The notes under the pieces: generated by a model
Database searches by the model: none
What the model was told of the DNA's origin: nothing
Seen by the model: the letters and a program-made list of their open reading frames with translations, nothing else
NCBI GenBank assembly: GCA_964035545.1
Contig: OZ037769.1
Span: 14,037,133 to 14,097,132 of the forward strand
DNA length: 60,000 nucleotides
DNA from: Bugula neritina
Lineage: Eukaryota > Bryozoa > Gymnolaemata > Cheilostomatida > Bugulidae
Direction: 5' to 3'
In this document: piece by piece, positions 13,980 to 25,804 of the stretch
Layout of the letters: every line of letters begins with the position of its first letter
How positions within the stretch are numbered: the stretch's first letter is position 1
Program-made: the position numbers and the translations under genes

Positions 13980-15760
13980 ATCAAAAATTTAATGCTTGAT
14001 GCATGACTTAATATTTAGATCCATGATATTTTTCTCACAATTTAAAAGGACCGTATCTTTATGATAGGAGTTGTATTTTCTTCAAATTCTAAAGGAAACG
14101 ACTAAATACAATCCACATATGCATCTGTGGAATGGCCAAGCATATATTTTTATTTATAGAAGAGGGATGTGTACTAAAACCTGCTTATATATATATATGC
14201 ACTAAAATGGTGCCTTCAATGGCAAGCTGGTTAAAATGTGCATTCATTGCAAACATTGAAATGTAAAAAACATGCATTATAAGAAAATGCTTTTGTTGCT
14301 AAAAACTCATTGATTTGATAAGATTATAGCAAAAAGTTTTTTATAGAAAATTCTTTATCAGAAGACTAATTGCTTAACTGCTCAAAAAACAAAATGTCAC
14401 TTTATATACTAAATCAGCCATAATATATGTCTAGAAACTCGAACATTTCGATTTTTGAACGAGCACATATATAATATGCATACGGCTAAAAATTGATTGA
14501 CTATAAATCATTTTAAATATATTTGAAACTACTTTGATAATTTTCTATATTTTTTTTATTACTTACTAATATAGTGTGATTACAGTCAGTGCACAAAGTC
14601 AGCTGTCTATAGCCAGCTTCAGGAATTTATTATTAATTAATCTAGAAAATAACAATTATAGTTATACCAGTATACACAGTGTATAGCATGTGCTGTTTTG
14701 TAGATTAAACTTATGTGGTTTTATAGTTAATTCATTAAATTATTTCATAGAGCTAGAAATAACTTTAGTGTAAAAAAAGATACAGAAATAATGTTGTTTG
14801 AAATCTTTTTCATCAATATAAACACTAATCAGTTTATAAACTTATTTAATGTGTGTTGAAATGCATGTGAAATAACTGAACTTATATTTATTATGGTTTG
14901 AAAACGAAGCTTTTATTTTAGCAGTATATTAATATTTTAAATATAATATTCTAACTTTCCTATAAGTATAGGTAACAGAATATAAATAGTGCATTCCCTG
15001 TGTAAAGCAATAAGTTACTTGATATGCAAGAAATTAGGAGCATGTGAAGATAACTCTAAACCTGTTAAGAAAGTGCAATAGTATTATTGCAATAATAAGT
15101 TATTATTATCTAGAATTGTAGAAAGCAATTTTGATTGATTATGATGACTTCCGTAGCAAACAAGATGGAAAAAGTTTAAATAAATACATAAATTATTAAA
15201 CAGCTGATGTCAAATTTATTAATCATTACAAACATGAAAAGAATAAATCCATCAAACAGTTGTTATAATTAATACTATACTATATATAAAGAGATTTAAA
15301 ACTCAATTTAATAAAAATACAAAGAACACAATTAAGTCAATTTGGCTAAAAGCTTGGATGTGTAATTAAATTTTTAGTTTTAAATTGAAGAATACATTTA
15401 ACTTTACTCAAGAAACTGATTTCTTAAGAGTTGATGTTTTTTCTTGATTAATTTTTTTTGTTTTGGAAATTTTAAAACTCAACAAACATAGTTAAGATTT
15501 AATATTACGTAATATTTTGGTTTATTTTCAATTATTGACATATTTTTCTGCATATAAACAAATAATTATTGCAAATAAGTGAAAAACGATCAAAGTCTAT
15601 TTAGCCTATAGCTGATTGATCGTTGGTGCGCCTTTCACTTATCAAATTTAGTTGCCTTCAAGTCAAATTGAACTAACTAATTATTAAATTAAAATTGATT
15701 TCTAAATTATGTACTTATAAATATAATGTAATGTTATTTCACAAAGTGTAAATCAACTGA
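13980..15760. other. AT-rich stretch, nothing recognised
   Basis: No coding-like open frame, SINE head or long palindrome was noticed between the island at 13.8 kb and the PLAC8 gene. Confidence 0.45.
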
Positions 15761-15776
15761 TGCTGTATAATATAGA

Positions 15777-15782
15777 TATAAG
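15777..15782 (+). promoter_or_regulatory. Candidate TATA element of the PLAC8 gene
   Basis: TATAAG lies 80 bp upstream of the proposed ATG at 15857, in the same spacing range as the other TATA boxes in the window. The surroundings are AT-rich, so a chance match is quite possible. Confidence 0.3.
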
Positions 15783-15856
15783 TGGAACAACGGCCGTTAA
15801 TTTATAAACAAATTGATTGAGTTTTGACTACTGTCAATAAAACATCAGGTTACACA

Positions 15857-17661
15857 ATGCAACACTTATTTGTTTATGGTGGCTATAGAAACCAAATAAA
15901 CAGGTGAAGTGCAAAGTAATAATGCCTTGGTACTACTAGCTCCTATAGTCTATACTCTGGCAGCAAACAAGGAAGCAGCAACACTATCATAGCTGACACT
16001 GAGAAAGCCCCAGAGTATTCTCAACCACCACCTGCAGCTCCATATCAACAAGCACCTGCAGGCTCATATCAGCAATCGGCACCAGGATATTACCAACAAC
16101 CAAATACCGTGGCTCCAATGGCTATGTCTATGAACCAAATGCAGAATAACACAACTGTGAGCATTGAGAAAGCCCCAGAGTACTCTCAACCACCACCTGC
16201 AGCTCCATATCAACAAGCACCTGCAGGCTCATATCAGCAACCAGCACCAGGATATTACCAACAACCAAATGTCGTGGCTCCAATGGCTATGAATCAAATG
16301 CAGAATAACACAACTGTGATTGTAAATCAAGCAGGACCAGTGAGTTCCTTGCCTTATCCACAGAATGTCAGGGAGTTTTCTACAGGACTTTGTGGATGCT
16401 GTAGTGACATAGGAGGCTGTAAGCATTAAATAAAATATTATTCTGAGTAATGAGGAAGTAGCAAATATAGATTACAATTTTAAAAAATCTAAACATATTT
16501 TTGTTTATTTAATTTGTGGTATATATGTTTTAAATCATTCACTGCACGTATGTCCATTATATATATTTTATTTTAAAAAATTGAATAGTGAAAATCAAAA
16601 ATATTTGGAAATAATTTGCTGCCCAATAAAGTTTTACATATACTCATTATAAGGTTATATTTTAATATGCATTCTAATAGTAATGTTATTTTATTCTTTT
16701 AAATGTCTATATCATAAGTTTATTTTAATATGCAGTATGTGAAATGTAAGGTCCTACTCAGTTAATGCAGTTAATGACTCAATTTTCTGTAGACACTTAC
16801 AAATTGCAGTTTTAACTCAAGTTCAATAGTGAAGCACATCAAGATGGGATTACTATTGGCAAATAAACAATCAAGTATTTGAATGATTGCTGGCTTTTAG
16901 AGAGATAATTTGCGCAATCAGTTTTATAGCCACGTGATAGTTGCATAAAATAAAATCATTTTATTTAGAAAAATTATATATTTGGTTACTTGTGATGTGG
17001 TTGTCATGTGGTCATAGGAAGCTGCAGATACTTTTACTAAAGAATGAAACTTTGCATGTATAGTATGTCATGCAATGCATTTATTTTACAGGTTGCTTTG
17101 CATGGTTCTTTTTCCCTTGCTTTGCCTGCAGTGTAGCCAGTCGTATGGGAGAAGACTGCTGCTGTGGTTGTGGGGCTGGGTATTGTCTCGCCCCAACCAG
17201 TTGGGTTGCCATGAGAACCAAAGTCAGAACTATGCTAGGTATTAGGGTGAGTGATCATCAAATGTAATATAAAAGTGAAAAAAAATTAGAGCATCTTATT
17301 AAACTACACATAATAAACTAAAAAACCTAGTGTTATTTTAACTATTATAGCGAGTGAAAACTATGTCTGAAGAGTAAAGGTGTTTTATTGTTTATGTCAA
17401 ATTATTGCAAATATTAACAACAGCTATATGAATAGAGTTATACAAGGATATATTTTCTCTCATATATTCTGTCTTGATTTTTACATAACCCATTCATTGT
17501 GAGTAACTCAAGAGTATTTAGATGATATATTGTTTATTGCATCACTAGTTCTATAATTATTCTTGAAGGGCTCTATTTGTGGAGATTTCTGCATGATCTC
17601 ATGCTGTCATGAGTTGGCCATGTGCCAGATGGACAGAGAGTTGAAGAATCATGGACTCTAA
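15857..17661 (+). CDS. PLAC8 (cornifelin/onzin-like) Cys-rich protein
   Basis: Proposed exons are 15857-15903, 15949-16418, 17092-17246 and 17569-17661. The last three are firm and the first is a phase-compatible suggestion (start MQHLFVYGGYRN, 45-bp intron). The N-terminal half is a Pro/Gln/Tyr/Ala-rich low-complexity region containing a 55-codon direct repeat. The C-terminal part is a PLAC8 domain: REFSTGLCGCCSDIGGC, then CFAWFFFPCFACSVASRMGE, CCCGCGAGYC, MRTKVRTMLGIRGSICGDFC and SCCHELAMCQMDREL. Family members are small Cys-rich proteins linked to membranes, cell-size or ion homeostasis, and cell differentiation; a specific role here is unknown. The stop codon is TAA at 17659-17661. If the tiny first exon is wrong, the true N-terminus lies further upstream, because the repeat frame stays open before any ATG in the second exon. 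Confidence 0.85.
16001..16324 (+). repeat. Intragenic 165-bp direct duplication in the PLAC8 gene
   Basis: Two copies start at 16001 and 16166, each encoding EKAPEYSQPPPAAPYQQAPA, then GSYQQ...GYYQQPN, APMAM and NQMQNNTTV. Period 165 bp keeps the frame. Near-identity of the copies points to a recent duplication. Confidence 0.9.
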
Positions 17662-18118
17662 ATCATGTTTTCGCTGCGAAATGTTCTCTCATGTTGCTTG
17701 CTTGATGCAAAATCCTTTTATTTTATTATACAAAACACCATATATCTAAAATTTTCTAGCTAACATCTATAAAGACTAAATGCTGCATGCAATTATAAGT
17801 TGAATTTGTGATTTTTTTAGCTATAAAATAAAATATAAAACATAGAAATTTTACCCACGCAGCTATTTAAAATAAGAACATTATTTAATATAAACATAGA
17901 TTGCACAAAATTTCTACATACTACATTCGTTTCTGCACTATTAAAACAATGATTGCTATACATACGATATAACGAATCTTCACTTATACTCACTGCATCA
18001 TGGCAGTAATATCTCAAAACTTTTGATGAGAACATGTATATATTTATTGACTCGTTGCATAGCAAGAATTAGTAAGTTATTGTTAGAATTACAAATTTAA
18101 GAACAATGAAGAATGGAT

Positions 18119-18154
18119 AAAAAGGGGACTCCCCTTTTTATATAGGGGAGTCCC
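18119..18154. repeat. GC-rich nested palindrome containing two inverted GGGACTCCCC motifs
   Basis: AAAAAGGGGACTCCCCTTTTT is a hairpin with 9-bp arms, and GGGGACTCCCC at 18124-18134 is repeated inverted as GGGGAGTCCC at 18145-18154 across an AT spacer. Each 10-mer fits the generic kappaB consensus GGGRNNYYCC. It stands out as a G/C block in AT-rich DNA. Confidence 0.6.
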
Positions 18155-19990
18155 ACTATATGACATAATGACAAACTTTCTTCATATTGGATCAATTCGA
18201 GGCATTTTGCCACCTAAACGTTTTTACTTAAACTGAAAATCTGAAAACTACAGATCTTGAAGCGCTTCCAATATGTTATCTTTTGTGAAATGTCAAAGTA
18301 TATTTTACAAGAAAAACATTTTTTTTCTCAAAAATTGTCATTTATATAATATGTAACCTCTAAGCAATACGTAAGTTCAAAATGATATTATAACTTTGAA
18401 CTTGACTCCATTAGGTTTAAGACTAATTGTAATAATAAAAAGAAGTACAAAACGTATAAAAAAGTGTTAGTTTAGGATATTATTTAATCTTACATCATAT
18501 TCAAATAAACAATATATTTTGCTATCATATTATAACACAGAATTTAGCTTTCTGATACACAGATAATCATGTAGAGTAAATTGATTAAATATACAACTTT
18601 TTACTGATATGAATTAGTGTGTGAAATAAAAAATGACTTTGAGTATACGAGCCATGGGTGCAGCATCTGCTAAACCTGTATAATTTATGCATTTGAGTGT
18701 CTATATGACAGAGATATTGATTAGACAAACATGATAATGTTTACATACAACTGCTACCTAGCAACAAAAGCTTTCCTTCTATGAAACTCACACTATTGAA
18801 ATGTATACTGCAGGTTTTTAGCTGACACTTAATAAAGGCACATATTTATATAGTTTGTTTGCACACTGAGCTAAATATAAACATGTACAATAGTGCTGGT
18901 GAGTTTTTTATTGATATGTTAGCTATAGTCATAACAACTACCAGTCACTTGTATTTTAGTTTTACTAATTTACTTACGCAACTGTTGCATTAAAGAATGA
19001 CAGGATTTTTCTTCCCTTTGTTATTAAATAGGAAGGCAAATTAAGAACTTTTTGCAGCAATGTAAAAAAATAGATTATATAGATGAATGAACGTTGTGTC
19101 TATATTTAGTCAATACTTCTCAACAATTAATGTCTATTTGCCCAGATAAATAGGTATATATATTGAGTACTCATAGTTTAAAACACTTGGCCATTAGCAA
19201 ATAAAGAAAAGGCCAGTAAGACTGAAAGATTAAACAAACAAAAATGTCATAAATCATGACTTTGCAGTCAGATGTATTGTACCATCTCCTACAGTTTGAT
19301 TGTTGATTATTTACAAACTGTTCCTTCAAATTTTGGAATAAAATGTATTTTTCATTTTCAGTAATGAGTATGTTAACTATCCCTAAGTATTCAAAAATAT
19401 TTCAATAGCTATAGTTATTATAGTTCTAGTTGCTGAATTTGCAAAATAACAACAATTTGTTAATGTATTATATTAACAATAATTTGTAGTAAAAAACCTA
19501 TAATTGCCATGAAAGCTATTCTTTATTCCAATAATTGAAATGCGTAGCTTATTAACAAAAAAATAATGTGTTTTTGGAATGCATGCATATAGTCTAATTG
19601 TTGTGTATCTATCAAGACTAAAGTTTTCCAACTGTACAAGGAAGATTTAAATGAATATATATTTGATCATTGGTGTAAAGAAAAGTTTACACTCCAACTA
19701 TAAAAGTTAGAGTCTATCTCCTACCTGCCAATTGCATGCTGTCAATGTAAAGTGATGCCTAATTGCTAGCAGCCATGGCATGCAATAGATCTAATGCAAT
19801 CGAAGTTTTGAAATTGTCAATTTAGCTTTGCCTACTAGCAAGGTTTTTATTAAAAATATGTTTAATAATATAATTTAGCTAAATAGGATATCTTCTTGAA
19901 TTTTAAAAAATTGCTCTGTGGAATCATCATATATTTCTAACGAATCAAATGATAATAAATCTCCTTCAGCATTACACAAGCTCGAATTAT

Positions 19991-20063
19991 AGCAACCAAT
20001 AGGATTGGCTTATAAATGCACATAATATGTGCATTTATAAGTCAATCCTAGCTATCGGTTGCT
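19991..20063. repeat. Long imperfect palindrome (MITE-like)
   Basis: The arm AGCAACC...ATTGGCTTATAAATGCACATA mirrors TATGTGCATTTATAAGTCAAT...GGTTGCT with little spacer. A small gap occurs in one arm. It may be a snap-back MITE relic. Confidence 0.65.
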
Positions 20064-21969
20064 AGTATCAGTGTATACACGCTGGACAATTAAAATATTT
20101 ACTAAAACAGGCTGCTTGCATCTAAACCCAACTGTTGCTGGCAAGTAACTTATAGAGCTACAGTGTAAGCAATGCTTTGCAGTACTTTTTTAGCTTAAGA
20201 TAAGTCCTAGTTGTTACCCTGCATGTTGTATTTACTTCTGGTACTTATAAAAACACTCAATAAAAAGCAACCACTCAAATTTACAATAAACAATGACTAA
20301 TTTATTAGTTATAGGACCAATAATTTACATTTTACTCTTTTATTGGCCTATTGAAAATTCATATGTTTTTTGTTTATTTGTTTAGAAACCGTATTGCTTA
20401 GCTGCAATAGCTCAACTCGTTTATCTTTATTAGTAAATATATAAGTAGTAGAAGAAATATAACAATCAAAGTGGGAAAGAGGGGAGGATGATCTGTAGAT
20501 GAACGTTCATACAGACAGTTATACAGGCTGAGCTTATTGTTGATGTTCGGAGATGTTGCTATATATAATGTCTTATTTTAGAATCTACTGTAGATGTTTG
20601 ATTTTGTATTAAATAGCATAGTTTTAGTAGCAATATACACAGCATTGTGCAGGCATAAAGTAATAAACCAAAACCTATAAATAAAAATACAACATCATTG
20701 TTAACTCAAATCAACTATTATGCAGGGGAAGACAACTCTACTACACAGTCAGAACAGTGCTAAGGAGGTTGAGTTTATCTACATACTGGAGCTTTGTTGA
20801 GAATGCTCTGCATTTCATCTCATATGTGTCGAAATTAATAACAAGCAGTTCATTTTACATATATGATATGAGCTGTACCATGGATGTGTCTTAGAATATG
20901 GCTTCTGAAAAATTCTATTTATAGCTATAAATGAACAGCAAATTTCCATGATAATATACTCTAGCGTATCAAAAGGTTCTTTCCATGCAAGCTACATTGA
21001 GCTAGCAGACACGCTTTTAAACATTAAAATTGATGAATAATTTGCATGGCATTTGCATAAAAAGTCGGCATGTTTTCATAAAAACAATTACACAAGTCAG
21101 AAGCACTCTGTGATGGATAGAAATCAATTATTTCAGAATAAAACTATTATGTCATGCAAAATTGTCTTAAATCTACAACTTTTTTATTTTTTACACCAAT
21201 ATGATGTATTTTTAGGATTTTCATTAATTTTTAAACGCTGTATTTCAACCGAGTACCTTGAAGCATTTAACTTAAGACAGCTCCCACTCTGAATATATTA
21301 TAGTACTTCTACAAGGAGTTTGATAGTCAATTAAATTGATAAAAGTGCATAACTATGAGAATTTTGCTATATATTACATTCTCTCATTAAAATTTTTTAA
21401 ATATATAAACTACTCCTATATAATATGTAATTTGGCTTAATATATAGGCAATTGTTTTTGTGCCTGCAATTAAAACTTTTATGCAGAATTGTTTGATTTG
21501 CCAACTAGAATTAAAGGTCTAATTTTACAGTTTAAAGTTTTTAAGATGAAATTTCTCGATTCCAACCATTTATAAGTTGCTTAATTATATATAACTCTAT
21601 TCTCTATAGTTTTAAAGAGCATGTACGCGATCACCTGGTGATTGCAGTTCTATAAAAAATGGTCAGTTGTAACAAGTAATGTAATTGTCTGATCGTATGA
21701 TTATCAATACTTATAAAATGAATGTATCACTCATCAAAGTATATAGAAACATGGTTAGTATCATCTGTATGTTTTGATAAAGTTGATGATGGCAAAAATA
21801 ATTTTGATTTTACTATAAGCATTTAATTTAATGCTTTACTTTGAAGATATTAGGAAGTTTATACATGATTGTGATAAAAGTAGTTGCTCTTAGATATATT
21901 TGCATGGTGAGCTAAAATGACACCAATGACTCATTTCTCCCTAAATATATTTGTGAGAGGCGGAAAGCT

Positions 21970-22025
21970 AATCAGTCAATCAATTAATCAATCAATCAAT
22001 CAATTAATCAATCAATCAATCAATT

Positions 22026-22056
<31 letters not shown>

Positions 22057-22073
22057 GAATCAATGAATCAATG

Positions 22074-22108
<35 letters not shown>

Positions 22109-22195
22109 TCAACAATTAACCAATCAATCAATCAATCGATCGATCAATCAGGCAATCAATCAATTATTTAATCAATCAATCAATATCTTTATCAT
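21970..22195. repeat. (CAAT)n tetranucleotide array 1
   Basis: Imperfect TCAATCAA repeats with GAATCAAT and GATCGATC variants fill this stretch. Confidence 0.95.
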
Positions 22196-22559
22196 TTCCA
22201 TGTGGATTCAACTCAAATAATGTTTATAAGTGTTTATAGATGTCTTTCTGCTATAGTTACACCTGACAATTTAAAGGCAGATGCAATGCATAATCACCAT
22301 TATTAGCTTAGTACCATTAAAATTGATTTGAATTTTTAGTACCAATAATAGAAAATTGTAACGCCAAGCAGCATTGTCCAAACACAAAGTTTAGGTTTGT
22401 ATCAAATTAAGTTATATATTAGTTACATATCATCAATTTGAATATATATACTGGGGTATAGTTTTGCTGGTACAATGATTTACAATTATGTTTGGTTTAT
22501 GCTTAAATTTGATGTATATAATGTAGATCTGCTTATGTAATTGATTGATTCATTGCATA

Positions 22560-23270
22560 TCACAAACATGACTTAAAACGTTGCGAAATTCAGTGTAAAT
22601 CCTGGCTATAATATAAATAGGCATGAACAAAAATGAGAGAAAATGTCAAAACTCTAGTCAAAACTCTGTAGGAATATTTAAAATAGAAGCCCATTTAAAA
22701 TATTACAAGATGTCCCAAGAACCTATCTCTGCCCCATGCCCCTCTATATTTGATGGTTCGATATCTTCCAGAAGGCATTGACTCAAAAAGTTATTGATGA
22801 AATGGTCATTGTCTTATACTATATATTTGATGGCAAGTTCTTTAGTGAGTTTCTGAATGTGCAAATCAATGTTTAGATACTCAATCCCAAATTTTGAGCA
22901 ATTTTCAAAAATCTTTCGGATAGCCTTTTTATCACTGGCATAGACACAAGTAAAAATAATAAGTAGACAATAGACGAAGCGGGAGATGATGAAACTTTTG
23001 AATAACATATTTGCTAGAGGTTTAGAGCTAAGACACACAAAATTCTTCACAATATACATTCTTCTTGATACTGTTGTAACTATTGATTTTACATGTTCAT
23101 AAAATTTCAAGTTCTGAACCACTAACACACCAAGGTATCTCACTTTATCAGACAGTACAATGTTAGTTCTATTTAATACGAGAGTAGGGGTACGAGGTTT
23201 AGCACATTGAGCTGAGAACGTCATTTCTTGGGTCTTGCTAAGGTTTAGTAATATATATTAAAATCATCAC
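22560..23270 (-). mobile_element. Non-LTR retrotransposon (LINE) fragment, reverse-transcriptase C-terminal region
   Basis: The minus-strand frame 23224-22814 encodes 136 residues typical of the segment after the catalytic part of LINE reverse transcriptase: VRYLGVLVVQNLKFYEHVKS, then SRRMYIVKNF, LFKSFIISRFVYC. The catalytic YADD box is absent, so this is a 5'-truncated relic. The matching part of the neighbouring duplicate lacks it, so it inserted after the duplication or was deleted from the other copy. The boundaries are approximate. Confidence 0.75.
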
Positions 23271-24039
23271 ATTGCGAGAATGCATATACTGGTTAATGTG
23301 AATTATTAAAACACTACAAATCACTTTAGGATGAATTATTATTTAAAACTGAATAAACAGGTTCAAATGTTAATGTCTAATTTAGCAGTCATTTGCTGCG
23401 ATTTTATTGTTGATATTTTATAAAATTCATGCATTACTTTTCTACACAAAATGCTCAACCTTTGATGCAGGAAGTTAGTTTACATAACTTATTTGTTAAA
23501 ACGAGAAACGACAGGGCAATTAATTTATAATGTTTTTTCACGGGCTAAAAAGATAGATTAATTTCACTTGATATTTTTGAATAAGTGCTTATAGCTTATT
23601 TGTGTTTCCAATCAGACAAATTAAAAGTGCATGCAGCCGCTATAAGTTTCAAAAATGCAACCATTGCCGCTTTTTGCAATTTTACAATTAATATTCCATG
23701 CTCAAGTGGCTATATTGTTACATATAAACTTCCTATTATACAATTATAGATGCACTAAATTAATCAAGTGCAGAAAAAAATTACAAACGAAAGTCTTACG
23801 ACTGAAAAATAGAAAATGAGAACTAATTTGTTGATTACTGGTTATTTTTTGTCTAGCCAATGCTAATAATACTATTTTCTCATTATCACATTTTGACGAA
23901 GGGAAAAGAAATGAATTGGAATAAAAAATAACTTGAATTGAAAACTTTTTTTATAAAGAACAGTAAAAAACCGAATATCTTGGCTCAAAGGTTTTGTGAA
24001 TAATAATAACAACAATATTTTTTAGCAAGTGAAATGTTA

Positions 24040-25580
24040 ATTAACTTCTTACTGAAAGCAGTTGCTTTTAGATATATTTGATGAGCTACAAAAACACCTA
24101 TATATGACTCATTTCTCCCTAAATATATTCTGTCAGAGAGAAAGACAGCTAATCAGTCAATGAATCAATGAATCAATGAATCAATGAATCAATCAATCAA
24201 TCAATCAAACAATTAATCAATCAATCAATCGATCGATCAATCGATCAACCAATCAATGATTCAATTAGTCAATTAATCAATTAATCAATCGATCAATCAA
24301 TCAATCAATCAAACAATTAATCAATCAATCAATCAATCAAACAATTAATCAATCAATCGATCGATCAATCGATCAACCAATCAATCATTCAATTAGTCAA
24401 TTAATCAATCAATCAATCAATCGATTAATCAATGAATGTCTATATATATCATTTCAATGTGGATTCAAGTTGAATATTGTTTACAAATGTTTATAGAGGT
24501 CTTTCGTCAAGCGACACCTGACAATTTAAAAGCAGATGCAGTGCCTATCACCATTATTAGTTTGGTACCATTAAAGTTGATTTGAATTTTTAGTACCAAT
24601 AATAGAAAATTGTAACGCCAAGCAGCATTGTCCAAACACAAAATTTAGGTTTGTATCAAGTTAAGTTATAAATTGTTTACATATCATCAATTTGAATATA
24701 TACTGGGATATAGTTTTGCTGGTACAATGATTTACAATTATGTTTGGTTTATGCCTAAGTTTAATGTATTATATAATATTGTAAATATGCTTATATAGTT
24801 ATATATGTGAGAATGCATATACTGATTAATGTGGATTATTAAAACATTGCATATGAATTTAGGATGAATCACTATATTTAAAACTGAATAAAATAGGTTC
24901 AAATGTTAATGCCTAATTTAGTAGCTATTTGCTGCAATTTTATTTTTTATATGGTAGAGTCATGCTTTATTCTTCTAAAGTGTTTACGTCAAGAAATGCT
25001 TAATTTTTGATGCAGAAACTTATCATAGTTTAAAAGTTCATTTAAACTTAAAAAAATAGGGCAACTGATGCATTTTTTGTTCACGGATTTAAAAGATTGA
25101 TATTTTTGAATAACTGCATGCTAGCTTTGTGTTTTCAATCAGATAAAATAAAAGTGCATTCAGCCGCTAGTTTCAAAAATGCAGTCTTAGCGGCTTTTTG
25201 CAATATTGCAATCACCATTCCATGCGCAATTGTGGCAATATTGTTACATATAAACTTCCTATTATACAACTATATGCATTAAATTGATCAAAAAAAAAAA
25301 ACTCACAAACAGGAAGTCTTAATACTGAAAAATAGGAAGTTGCAACTATAATTAGTAGATTACTGGTTTAGTGTTTTGTCTAGTCAATGCATATAAATAT
25401 CATTTTCTCATTTTCACATTTTGACAAAGGGAAAAGAAATGAATTGGAATACAACAATAACAATTACTGATTTATAAACTTTTTGGAGAAAAAACAGGCA
25501 AACATTGAATATCTTGGCTCAAAGGTTTTGTAAAAATAATAATAATAATTATTGTTTTGTAGGCCAAGTGTCAATTTATA
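24040..25580. repeat. Local segmental duplication, copy 2
   Basis: Second copy of the 21.9-kb segment without the LINE insertion. It ends about 225 bp before the DL1 start codon. The open frame at 25097-25282 lies in the conserved part, but the corresponding frame of copy 1 is not preserved, so I do not call a gene. Confidence 0.8.
24142..24435. repeat. (CAAT)n tetranucleotide array 2
   Basis: Longer relative of array 1, with higher-order blocks such as AATCAATCGATCGATCAATC that recur within it. Confidence 0.95.
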
Positions 25581-25743
25581 GCTTCAATTTGCAATTGCAA
25601 TTGATATCACTTGAAAATACATATCATGGTCTTGATGAAAAAGAAATTTTAATTTGTTTTCTCATCTGTTAGGTCTAATGATCAAGCTTGTGGCGTGGCT
25701 TGGGGCTAACTATAAGCGTACAGTTAATGCATCATAACGCAGT

Positions 25744-25750
25744 TATATAA
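25744..25750 (+). promoter_or_regulatory. Candidate TATA box of DL1
   Basis: TATATAA lies 61 bp upstream of the ATG at 25805. A second TATAAAC occurs at 25764-25770 (41 bp upstream). DL3 and DL5 have theirs 70-71 bp upstream. Confidence 0.45.
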
Positions 25751-25804
25751 ATGAATGTGTACATATAAACAGCTAAATGTTAGTCAAGATTTGACAAAGT
25801 CACA

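Larger units (their letters stand above)
17670..21860. other. Gene-poor AT-rich stretch with two notable palindromes
   Basis: No coding exon was recognised. The open frames at 17817-18065 (-) and 21053-21292 (+) have no domain signal and AT-biased composition. Palindromes at 18119-18154 and 19991-20063 are listed separately. Confidence 0.45.
21870..24035. repeat. Local segmental duplication, copy 1
   Basis: Flanks of the first (CAAT)n array match those of the second, for example GACTCATTTCTCCCTAAATA, TGTAACGCCAAGCAGCATTG and AGAATGCATATACTG; the end matches TTGGCTCAAAGGTTTTGT. Copy 1 carries a LINE relic at about 22560-23270 that copy 2 lacks. Confidence 0.8.

Noticed and set aside
25097-25282. 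61-residue frame SAASFKNAVLAAFCNIAITI... with a membrane-like stretch
   Set aside because: The paralogous segment at about 23.6 kb does not keep the frame, so it is unlikely to be coding.
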